From: Gemmatimonadota bacterium
GTDB taxonomy: Bacteria; Gemmatimonadota; Gemmatimonadetes; Longimicrobiales; Gaopeijiaceae
Reading direction: 5' to 3'
Length of the DNA stretch: 64,000 nucleotides
Assembly (NCBI GenBank): GCA_022823365.1
Contig: JAJDXG010000019.1
Location: forward strand, 62,001-126,000
Made by a program: the position numbers and the translations under genes. The notes under the pieces were generated by a model. The model did no database searches. It was not told the origin of the DNA and was given only the letters and a program-made list of their open reading frames with translations. Shown piece by piece: positions 8,017-15,490 of this stretch (positions are counted from its first letter, which is position 1; each line of letters opens with the position of its first letter).

Positions 8017-9318
8017 CTACCGACCCGCCCAGTTCATTACAACGCGCTGCAACTCCCCCAAGCTGGGAGGAATCCGGGTGAAGCGCGAGGGCTTCGTCTC
8101 TCCCGCCGCCAGTTGCGCCGGCACGGGCACCGGCCGCCCGATGGCCTCCCCCACGATGTCCCCGAACTTGGCCGGATGGGCCGTGGCCAGCACGACGCCG
8201 TGGGCGTCGGGCCTTTCGGCGAGGACCCGCTCCAACGCCAGCCACCCGACCGCGGTATGCGGGTCCAGGATGTAGCCATGCTCGTCGAAGACCCGTCTCA
8301 TCGCTTTCCGCGTTTCGGCGTCGCTCCATGCCGAGCCCGACAGACGCCTTCGCAGGCGGGCCGGATCCCCATCGAACAGGGCGAGGATGCGCGCCAGGTT
8401 CGACGGCGACCCGACATCCATCGCGCTGGATAGCGTGCGGACCGACGCCCGCGGCTCGTAGCGGCCGGTACGCAGATACTCCGGGACGATATCGTTGGCG
8501 TTGGTGGCCGTGACGAACGCTGCCGCCGGCAGGCCCAGTTCGCGGGCCATGAGGCCGGCCGCGAGGTTGCCGAAGTTGCCCGACGGCACCGAGAAGAGCA
8601 GCGGCTCCTGCCGGTGCAGCTGCGCCCACGCGAGGAAGTAATAGAAGATCTGCGGCAGCAGGCGTCCGATATTGATCGAGTTCGCGGAGGTCAGCGCGAG
8701 GGCCTCCCGGGCACCCGGATCGCGGAACATCGCCTTGACGAGCCGCTGGCAGTCATCGAACGCGCCCGCCACCGCGACGGCGAGCACCTGGTCGCCCAGC
8801 GTCGTGAACTGCCGCTGCTGGCGCTCGCTCACCTGTCCTTCCGGGAACAGCACCACCACGCGCGTCCGTGGCAGACCCAGAAAGGCGTGCGCGACCGCCC
8901 CGCCCGTGTCGCCCGAGGTCGCCACCATGACCGTCAGGGGAGGCCCGGAGCGCTGCAATCTCGACATCAGACAGCCCATGAAGCGCGCGCCCACATCCTT
9001 GAAAGCCAGCGTCGGGCCGTGGAACAGCTCCAGCACATGCGTGCGCGCGCCCAGCGGAACCAGCGGCAACGGAAACCCGAGCGCCTCGCGCACGGCGGAC
9101 TCCAGCACTTCATCCTCCAGTTCATCGCCGAGAAGATGACGCGCCACGGCGAGCCCGCAACGGATCGCGCCAGCGCCCCTCAGCCCATCGATCTCGCCCG
9201 CGGAGAGGGGCGAGAGCCTCTCCGGCATGAAGAGTCCGCCGTCGGGGGCGAGTCCCCGGAACAGCGCTTCGCCGAAGGAGACGGGCGCGGCCTGGCCCGA
9301 CGTGCTGACGAGCTTCAA
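8017..9318 (-). CDS. thrC: Threonine synthase
   Basis: Converts O-phosphohomoserine to threonine (PLP enzyme, 433 residues). The PLP lysine lies in PTLAFKDVG (about residue 105) and the phosphate/PLP loop is ATSGDTGGAV. The start is TTG 9318, giving MKLVSTSGQAAPVSF, the standard ThrC N-terminus. The TTGA overlaps the thrB stop and GGAGG lies just upstream. The track start at 9387 is inside thrB. Translational coupling to thrB is likely. No homoserine dehydrogenase gene is nearby. Confidence 0.93.
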   Translation of the reverse strand: MKLVSTSGQAAPVSFGEALFRGLAPDGGLFMPERLSPLSAGEIDGLRGAGAIRCGLAVARHLLGDELEDEVLESAVREALGFPLPLVPLGARTHVLELFHGPTLAFKDVGARFMGCLMSRLQRSGPPLTVMVATSGDTGGAVAHAFLGLPRTRVVVLFPEGQVSERQQRQFTTLGDQVLAVAVAGAFDDCQRLVKAMFRDPGAREALALTSANSINIGRLLPQIFYYFLAWAQLHRQEPLLFSVPSGNFGNLAAGLMARELGLPAAAFVTATNANDIVPEYLRTGRYEPRASVRTLSSAMDVGSPSNLARILALFDGDPARLRRRLSGSAWSDAETRKAMRRVFDEHGYILDPHTAVGWLALERVLAERPDAHGVVLATAHPAKFGDIVGEAIGRPVPVPAQLAAGETKPSRFTRIPPSLGELQRVVMNWAGR

Positions 9319-10334
9319 TCTCCCTCCGCTTCGAGGTCCTCGACGCGCACCCCATGCCGGTTGACGGGAGAGGCCCAGGCTTCGCAATCAAGCGCCGCGG
9401 TCTCGCCAAAGGCCCGGCGGATGCCCTCGGCGACGCGTTCGGCCGCCTCGCCGCCCCGACACAGCGCGAAGACCGAGGGACCGGACCCGGACAGGGAGAA
9501 GCCGAGGGCGCCGCGAGCCAGCGCCACTTCCCTGGCCCGGGCGAAACCCGGGACGCGTCCGGCGCGCAGCGGCTCCGCCACGACATCCCTGATCGAGCGA
9601 GAGAGAAGGTCCCAGTCGGAGGCGTAGAGCCCGGCGGTGAAGGCCGCCGTGTTGGCCCACTGCGTGACCGCGGCCTTGAGCGGCACGTGTTCGCCCAGCA
9701 CGCGGCGCGCGTCCCGGGTGCGGATTTCCAGGTGGGGGCGGACCAGGACCGTCCAGAGCTCCGCAGGCACGGGAAGCTCCACGACCTGCAGCGACCTTCC
9801 GGGCAGGACCAGCACGATGCCGCCATGGAGGGCGGGCGCGACGTTGTCGGCGGCAGGCGATCCGGAACCCGCCAGCTCGCCGGCGAGCGCACACTGGAGC
9901 AGCTGCGCGCGGGAAAGGCCAGCCCCGATTGCCCGGTCCGCCGCCACCGCTCCGGCCACCGCGCTGGAGGCGCTGCCGCCCATGCCTCCGGCGAGCGGAA
10001 TGCCCTTGTGAAGCTCGATGGCGACTCCGGCTGCGGCATTCCCGGAGTCCGAGGCCATGGCCTCGGCCGTTGCGCCGGCTCGTGCCAACCCCAGCACCGC
10101 GCGCGCGGCCGCCCCGGCACTGTTGCGGGCCGGGTCCACCGGAATGCGTCCCTCGTCGCCCGTGATGCGCTCGATGATGACTCCCGGCTCCCGCGTTGCG
10201 CGCGCCACCACGACATCGGAGGGGCTCTTGACGGCCATGCCGAAGACATCGAACCCGCACGCGATGTTGCCGATGGTGGCGGGGGCGGAAACGCGCACGG
10301 AGGCCGCGCCGCCGGGAGAGGGCGTCCTGGTCAT
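9315..10334 (-). CDS. thrB: Homoserine kinase
   Basis: A 339-residue GHMP kinase phosphorylating homoserine. The ATP-binding motif is PLAGGMGGSASSA (about residues 110-122), the N-terminal substrate strand is VRVSAPATIGNIACGFD, and the C-terminal GHMP motif is SGSGPSVFAL. The start at ATG 10334 is 7 bases after the FAD oxidoreductase stop. It overlaps thrC by 4 bases, consistent with one transcript. Confidence 0.93.
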   Translation of the reverse strand: MTRTPSPGGAASVRVSAPATIGNIACGFDVFGMAVKSPSDVVVARATREPGVIIERITGDEGRIPVDPARNSAGAAARAVLGLARAGATAEAMASDSGNAAAGVAIELHKGIPLAGGMGGSASSAVAGAVAADRAIGAGLSRAQLLQCALAGELAGSGSPAADNVAPALHGGIVLVLPGRSLQVVELPVPAELWTVLVRPHLEIRTRDARRVLGEHVPLKAAVTQWANTAAFTAGLYASDWDLLSRSIRDVVAEPLRAGRVPGFARAREVALARGALGFSLSGSGPSVFALCRGGEAAERVAEGIRRAFGETAALDCEAWASPVNRHGVRVEDLEAEGD

Positions 10335-10341
10335 GGTCGCC

Positions 10342-11883
10342 CTACTTGAACACCCGGAAGAAGGCCCGGAACACCTTCTGGGCGGTGGGCGTGAGCTTCT
10401 GCTTGCGCCAGGCATTCGCCGCGCGCGCAAAGACGTCGCTGCGCGTGGGATAGGGGTGGATGGTGCTCCCGAGCTTGCTCAAGCCGAGGCCCGCCGTCAT
10501 CGCCAGCGTGACCTCGCCGATCATGTCTCCCGCCTGCGCGCACACCAGCGTCGCACCCAGGATGCGGTCGCTGCCCTTCTTCAGATGGACGCGGAAGAAG
10601 CCGTCTTCCTCGCCTTCGAGGATGGCGCGGTCGATGTCGTCGAAGTGGATGGTGATGGTCTCGACGTCGTGGCGCGCCGCGATGGCCTCGTCTCGATGGA
10701 GGCCGACGTGGGCGACCTCCGGGTCCGTGTAGGTCGCCCAGGGGATCACCAGGCGGCTCGCACGGCCGCGGCCGAAGAAGAGCGCGTTCTGCACGGCGAT
10801 GCGTGCCTGGTGGTCGGCGGCATGGGTGAACTGGTGCTTCGACGCCACATCGCCCACCGCGTAGATGCCCTTCGCCGTCGTGCGCAACTGGTCGTCGACC
10901 TGGATGCCGGTGCGGTCGTAGGCCACCCCCGCGGCCTTGAGGCCCATCCCGTCGACGTTGGGCGCGCGGCCGGCGGCCACCAGCACCGCCTCGGCTGCGA
11001 GTTCCTCCTGCTGGCCGCCGTGCTCCACCTCCAGCACGGTGGCGCCGCCCTCGCGGCGTGCCCTGAGCACGGCCGCCGAATTCAGAACACGCACGCCGTC
11101 GGCCTCGATGGCGCGGGTCACGATGGCGGCCGCGTCCCGGTCGTCGCGCGGCAGCGGATGCGGGTCCGCGTGCACGACGGTGACCTCGCTGCCGAAGCGC
11201 GCGAAGGTCTGCGAGAGTTCCACCCCGATGGGACCGGCGCCGATCACGATCACGCGCGGCGGCAGCTCGGTGAGCGAGAAGATGGTCTCGTTGGTGTAGA
11301 TGTTCGGGCCTTCGAGTCCCGGCACAGGGAGGAGCGCCGCGCGGGCGCCGGTCGCGATGACCGCGCGGCGGAAGTGCAGTTCGTCCCCGTTGACGCGCAG
11401 CCGGTCGGGGCCCACGAACTCGCCGTGGCCGAGGAAGACGTCCACCCCCAGCCCGGCGAACCGCGATGCCCCGTCGATCGGGCTGATGCGGGCGCGCAAC
11501 CGCCGCATGCGCTCCATCGCGGCGGTGAACTCGCTCGCCGATCCCTGATCCGTCCCCTCGTCAGCCGCTGATCCGGGACGGCCGTTGGCGGAAGCCGCGC
11601 TCGCCGCGTGCACCCGCCGGGCCGAGCTGATCACCGCCTTTGAGGGAACGCACCCGAAGTTGAGGCAGTCGCCGCCCATGAGGTGGCGCTCCACCATGGC
11701 GACCTTCGCGCCCAGCCCTGCGCCGATGGCGGCGCTCACCAGCCCCCCCGTCCCCGCCCCGACCACCACCAGGTGGTAGCGGTCGCGGGGTTCGGGGTTG
11801 CGCCAGTCGGACGGGTGCACATGGCTCACCAGCTCGCGGTTGTGCACGTCGTCGGGTAGGATCACGACTCTGTCTGCCGACAC
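10342..11883 (-). CDS. FAD-dependent pyridine nucleotide-disulfide oxidoreductase (MerA/Lpd-like)
   Basis: 513 residues starting at GTG 11883. An N-terminal extension of about 35 residues precedes the FAD Rossmann motif VVVGAGTGG. The redox disulfide is in GGDCLNFGCVPSK, a second NAD(P) motif is VIVIGAGPIGVE, and a C-terminal dimerisation domain follows. There is no heavy-metal HMA domain and the C-terminal vicinal Cys pair of mercuric reductase is absent, so mercury reduction is not supported. Fusions of TVP38/TMEM64 with such oxidoreductases are known, and here the two are adjacent separate genes 31 bases apart. The substrate is unknown. Confidence 0.88.
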   Translation of the reverse strand: MSADRVVILPDDVHNRELVSHVHPSDWRNPEPRDRYHLVVVGAGTGGLVSAAIGAGLGAKVAMVERHLMGGDCLNFGCVPSKAVISSARRVHAASAASANGRPGSAADEGTDQGSASEFTAAMERMRRLRARISPIDGASRFAGLGVDVFLGHGEFVGPDRLRVNGDELHFRRAVIATGARAALLPVPGLEGPNIYTNETIFSLTELPPRVIVIGAGPIGVELSQTFARFGSEVTVVHADPHPLPRDDRDAAAIVTRAIEADGVRVLNSAAVLRARREGGATVLEVEHGGQQEELAAEAVLVAAGRAPNVDGMGLKAAGVAYDRTGIQVDDQLRTTAKGIYAVGDVASKHQFTHAADHQARIAVQNALFFGRGRASRLVIPWATYTDPEVAHVGLHRDEAIAARHDVETITIHFDDIDRAILEGEEDGFFRVHLKKGSDRILGATLVCAQAGDMIGEVTLAMTAGLGLSKLGSTIHPYPTRSDVFARAANAWRKQKLTPTAQKVFRAFFRVFK

Positions 11884-11914
11884 GATCTATCGCTCCATTT
11901 CTGGTCCCGTGGGG

Positions 11915-12637
11915 TTAGTCCCCCGTGATATCCTTCAGCGCGCGTCGGGCGATGCGCGTGACCACGGTGGTGACCACGATGGTCGCCGCCAGCCCCACCC
12001 CGAGCACCGTGTAGTAGCCCGCGCCCCGCGCCACCTCCACCCCGCTCGCCAGCGCCGCCACGTCGCCGATGACCTGGCCGTAGTACACGTAGAGGAGCGT
12101 GCCGGGAATCATCCCCAGCGATGCGATCAGGTAGTCCACGAAGCGCACCCTGGTCAGGCCCAGGGCATAGTTGAGCAGGTTGAAGGGAAAGACCGGCGAA
12201 AGCCTCAGGAGGAAGACGATCTTGCGCCCCTGTTCGCCGATGGCGCGGTCGATGGCGGCGAAACGCGGATAGTCGGCCACCTTGCTCTCGATGGCGGACC
12301 GGGCGAGGTAGCGCGACACCAGAAAGGCGAGCGCGGCGCCCGTCGTCGCCCCCACGAAGACGATCACGGTTCCGCGGGCGATGCCGAAGACGGCCCCCGC
12401 GGCCAAGGTCAGAATCGAGCCCGGCGCGAAGGCCACGGTCGCAGCCGCGTAGGCGCACACGAAGACCACAGGACCCCACACCCCCATCTCCTCGATGCGC
12501 TCCGCGAGCGCGGGGATGACCCCGGCCAGCTGCCTTCCCGCAAACACCAGCAGCACAACCACCGCCACCGCCACGAGCGCCAGCAGCCACGGTCGCCGCC
12601 GCCGCGACTCGCGGGCCTCCGAATTCGCGTCGGTCAC
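11915..12637 (-). CDS. TVP38/TMEM64 (VTT/DedA-like) membrane protein
   Basis: 240 residues from GTG 12637, placed there by GGAGAGGAGG ending 4 bases upstream. An ATG at 12655 would put this site inside the gene. About five membrane segments include the VTT landmarks FAPGSILTLAAGAVFG and LRLSPVFPFNLLNYALGLT with G-x-IPGTLLYVYYG. Members act in membrane lipid scrambling or transport in other organisms. It is the first gene of the operon with the FAD oxidoreductase and thrB-thrC. Confidence 0.88.
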   Translation of the reverse strand: MTDANSEARESRRRRPWLLALVAVAVVVLLVFAGRQLAGVIPALAERIEEMGVWGPVVFVCAYAAATVAFAPGSILTLAAGAVFGIARGTVIVFVGATTGAALAFLVSRYLARSAIESKVADYPRFAAIDRAIGEQGRKIVFLLRLSPVFPFNLLNYALGLTRVRFVDYLIASLGMIPGTLLYVYYGQVIGDVAALASGVEVARGAGYYTVLGVGLAATIVVTTVVTRIARRALKDITGD

Positions 12638-12673
12638 TTTGCCTCCTCTCCGCATCGGGGCAGTGCGCGCCAC

Positions 12674-12702
12674 TTGCCGGATGCGGGCGGCTGCGGTATT
12701 GA
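12674..12702 (+). promoter_or_regulatory. Sigma70-like promoter of first cupin gene
   Basis: TTGCCG, a 17-base spacer and TATTGA lie 54 bases before the cupin start. The identical hexamers and spacing recur before the second cupin gene (13193-13221) within otherwise diverged DNA. This conservation supports them as real promoters. Confidence 0.65.
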
Positions 12703-12756
12703 GGTGGTTCGTCCGGAGAATTCGCCGGCAGTCCCGAGCCATCACCAGGAGAACCA

Positions 12757-13128
12757 ATGAGCCCCGAACGGCGCGCCCGTCACTTCCGCTGGGACGATAT
12801 GCCAATGGAAGAGGTGAAGGAAGGTTTGGGAAGGCGCGTGGTGACCGGCGAGCGCATGATGCTCGCGCACTGGTACATGGTCAGGGGCACCGTCGTCCCG
12901 CTGCACGAGCACGACAACGAGCAGATCGCCCATGTGCTGGATGGCGCGCTCAGGCTCCGGCTCGGCGATGACGAGGGCGAGGAGGTGATCGTTCGCACCG
13001 GCGAAGTGCTCTACATCCCGTCCGGACTGCCGCACAGCGCGCTCGCGCTCGAGGACACGCTTGTGACGGATGTCTTCTGCCCACCGCGCCAGGACTGGCT
13101 GGACGGCACCGACACCTACCTGCGGTGA
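12757..13128 (+). CDS. Single-domain cupin protein (copy 1)
   Basis: 123 residues forming one cupin barrel. Cupin motif 1 is PLHEHDNEQIAHVLDG (two His, one Glu) and motif 2 is IPSGLPHSALALED (third His), so a divalent metal site is expected. It shares roughly 60% or more of its residues with the next gene, including the C-terminus CPPRQDWLDGTD, so the pair arose by tandem duplication. The enzymatic or sensory role is unknown. Confidence 0.85.
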   Translation: MSPERRARHFRWDDMPMEEVKEGLGRRVVTGERMMLAHWYMVRGTVVPLHEHDNEQIAHVLDGALRLRLGDDEGEEVIVRTGEVLYIPSGLPHSALALEDTLVTDVFCPPRQDWLDGTDTYLR

Positions 13129-13192
13129 GGGCGCTGAGGCCCTCCGGGCCGACGGACCGTGCACCACCCTCGGAACCATCGACCTCCGCTAC

Positions 13193-13221
13193 TTGCCGAA
13201 GTCCCGCGGTTACGGTATTGA
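13193..13221 (+). promoter_or_regulatory. Sigma70-like promoter of second cupin gene
   Basis: TTGCCG, 17 bases and TATTGA, duplicated from the promoter of cupin copy 1, lying 77 bases upstream of the second cupin start. The shared sequence continues as GGTTCG(C/T)CCGG just downstream. Confidence 0.65.
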
Positions 13222-13298
13222 GAGGGTTCGCCCGGCCCATGTGCCGGTCGTGATCCGGTCCACTACAGCGTCCATTCAACCCACTGCCGAGGAACCCA

Positions 13299-13670
13299 AT
13301 GAGCTCCAAACAGAGCGTACGCCACTTCCGCTGGGACGACATGCCGATCGAACCGGTCAAGAAAGGACTTGGGCGGCGCCTGGTGACGGGCGAGCGCATG
13401 ATGCTCGCGCACATCTATCTCGACAAGGGCTCCGTTGTGCCGCTGCACTCGCACGACAACGAGCAGCTCACCTACGAGCTCGAGGGCGCGCTGCACTTCT
13501 GGATCGGGGAGGATGAGAGCGAGGAGGTGATCGTGCGCGCCGGAGAGGTGCTGCACATTCCCTCGTGGGTGCCGCACAAGGCGGTCGCGCTCGAGGACAC
13601 CCTGGACGTGGATGTCTTCTGCCCGCCCCGGCAGGACTGGCTGGACGGGACCGACGCGTACCTGCGATGA
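13299..13670 (+). CDS. Single-domain cupin protein (copy 2)
   Basis: 123 residues, the same length as copy 1. Metal-binding motifs are PLHSHDNEQLTYELEG and IPSWVPHKAVALED. It keeps all predicted ligands, so both copies should be functional. Differences cluster in the strand lining the pocket (HFWIGEDESEE versus RLRLGDDEGEE), suggesting different ligands. It is followed after 23 bases by an SDR gene, probably in one transcript. Confidence 0.85.
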   Translation: MSSKQSVRHFRWDDMPIEPVKKGLGRRLVTGERMMLAHIYLDKGSVVPLHSHDNEQLTYELEGALHFWIGEDESEEVIVRAGEVLHIPSWVPHKAVALEDTLDVDVFCPPRQDWLDGTDAYLR

Positions 13671-13693
13671 ATCCCCCCGCCGCGTGAGGTGAC

Positions 13694-14485
13694 ATGGACC
13701 TCGGGCTGACCGGCAAGGTCGCGCTGGTGGCGGCCTCAAGCCGCGGGCTGGGACGCGCGGTGGCGGAGGAGTTCGCGCGCGAGGGGGCCCGGCTGGTGAT
13801 GTGCGCCCGGGGCGAAGACGACCTGAACCGCACGCGCAACCGCATCGCACGCGACACCGGCTCCCGGCCCGTCGCCGTCGCCACCGACCTCACCGACCCG
13901 GAGGGCGTGCGGCGCGTCACCGACACCGCCGCCGAGGCCTTCGGACAGGTCGATATCCTGGTCACCAACACCGGCGGCCCTCCCTCCGGCCCCTTCGAGG
14001 CGCACACCCCGGACGCGTGGCGCTCCGCAGTCGCCCAGAACCTCGAGAGCGTCCTCAACCTTACCCGGGCCGTCCTCCCGGGCATGCGCGAGCGCGGCTG
14101 GGGCCGGATCATCAACGTCACCTCGATCGCGGTGAAACAGCCGGTCGACGGGCTCATCCTCTCCAACAGCGTGCGCGCCGCGGTGACCGGCTTCGCCCGC
14201 ACCCTGGCCAACGAGGTGGCGCGCGACGGCGTCACCGTGAACAACGTGATGCCCGGCTACACGCGCACCGCCCGCCTGGACTGGCTGGCCGGCCAGATCG
14301 CCGCGCGCGAGGGCATCGACCGGGAAGCCGCGTTCGACCGCTGGGCCAGCGAGATCCCCGCGGGACGCGTGGGCGACCCTGCGGAATTCGCCGCGTTGGT
14401 TACCTTTCTCGCTTCCGAGCGCGCGAGTTACATCACCGGCACCTCCATTCCCGTGGACGGGGGATGGATCCGCGCCCTGGTATGA
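13694..14485 (+). CDS. SDR-family protein lacking catalytic Tyr
   Basis: 263 residues with a Rossmann cofactor motif (AASSRGLGRA, about 13-22), a TNTGGPP motif in place of NNAG, and the conserved Ser in NVTSIAVKQP. Where classical SDRs have YxxxK this protein reads SNSVR, so Tyr is Ser and Lys is Arg. It ends with the usual PVDGG loop. FabG-like reductase chemistry is doubtful. Start ATG 13694 has GAGGTG upstream. Confidence 0.82.
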   Translation: MDLGLTGKVALVAASSRGLGRAVAEEFAREGARLVMCARGEDDLNRTRNRIARDTGSRPVAVATDLTDPEGVRRVTDTAAEAFGQVDILVTNTGGPPSGPFEAHTPDAWRSAVAQNLESVLNLTRAVLPGMRERGWGRIINVTSIAVKQPVDGLILSNSVRAAVTGFARTLANEVARDGVTVNNVMPGYTRTARLDWLAGQIAAREGIDREAAFDRWASEIPAGRVGDPAEFAALVTFLASERASYITGTSIPVDGGWIRALV

Positions 14486-14526
14486 CGACAACGACCCCGA
14501 CCTGATCCCCGAGACCGAGAACCCCG

Positions 14527-15453
14527 ATGGCCCTTGAGCTAAAGGAAACCGAATTCGTCTGGAAGGACGGAGAGTTCATCCGCTGGCAGGACGCCCAGGT
14601 GCATCTGCTTTCGCTGGCCGTGCAGTTCGGCGTCTCCCTCTTCGAGGGCATCCGCTGCTACGAGGCGGAGGGGCGGCGGGCCATCTTCCGCCTCGGCGCG
14701 CACATCCGCAGGCTCTACAACTCCTGCATCGTCTATCGCATGGCGCCGGAGTACTCGCAGGCGGAGTACGGACAGGCGTGCGTCGACGTGGTGGCGAAGA
14801 ACGGTCTGGGCAGCTGCTACATCCGCCCCATGGTGATACGCGGATACGGCGCCGCGGCGCTCGATCCCCGCGCGAGCCCCATCGAGTCGTACGTGGCCTG
14901 CTGGCCGCTGGACACCTACCTGGGCGCGGGAGCTCTCGAGAAGGGCGTCGGGGTGAAGGTCTCGTCCTGGCAGCGCGCCGAACCCAACACCTTCCCGATG
15001 CGAGCCAAGGCGGCCGGCCACTACAACGCGGCCATGCTCATGAAGATGGAAGCGCACGCCGACGGCTACGCGGACGCCATCGCGCTCGGCCCCAACGGGC
15101 TGGTGAGCGAGGGAAGCGGACAGAACCTCTTCCTGGTGGTGGACGGCCAGCTCATCACGCCCATTCTCGACGGTACCTCCCTCCAGGGCATCACCCGCGA
15201 CACGGTGCTCAAGCTCGCGGGCGACATGGGCATCCCGGCGAGCGAGCAGCTGGTCGCGCGGGAAACGCTCTACACCTGCGACGAGCTCTTCTTCTCGGGG
15301 ACCGCCACTGAGGTGACCCCCATCACGAGCGTCGACCGCATCCCGGTCGGGTCCGGCAAGGCGGGCGAGGTTACGCTGCAGATCCAGCGGCGCTTCATGG
15401 ACATCGTCAAGCAGCGGGCGGAAGATCCCTATGGCTGGCTGACGCACGTGTAG
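14527..15453 (+). CDS. ilvE: Branched-chain amino acid aminotransferase
   Basis: A 308-residue class IV PLP aminotransferase interconverting branched-chain amino acids and 2-oxo acids. Landmarks are the early VQFGVSLFEGIRCYE segment, the PLP lysine region RAKAAGHYNAA and the VSEGSGQNLFLV phosphate-binding loop, with ITRDTVL and GTATEVTPI near the end. Length fits IlvE. It lies 41 bases after the SDR gene. Confidence 0.92.
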   Translation: MALELKETEFVWKDGEFIRWQDAQVHLLSLAVQFGVSLFEGIRCYEAEGRRAIFRLGAHIRRLYNSCIVYRMAPEYSQAEYGQACVDVVAKNGLGSCYIRPMVIRGYGAAALDPRASPIESYVACWPLDTYLGAGALEKGVGVKVSSWQRAEPNTFPMRAKAAGHYNAAMLMKMEAHADGYADAIALGPNGLVSEGSGQNLFLVVDGQLITPILDGTSLQGITRDTVLKLAGDMGIPASEQLVARETLYTCDELFFSGTATEVTPITSVDRIPVGSGKAGEVTLQIQRRFMDIVKQRAEDPYGWLTHV

Positions 15454-15490
15454 GGCGCATGGGCGGGGCAGCCGACACAAGGAGCAGGCC

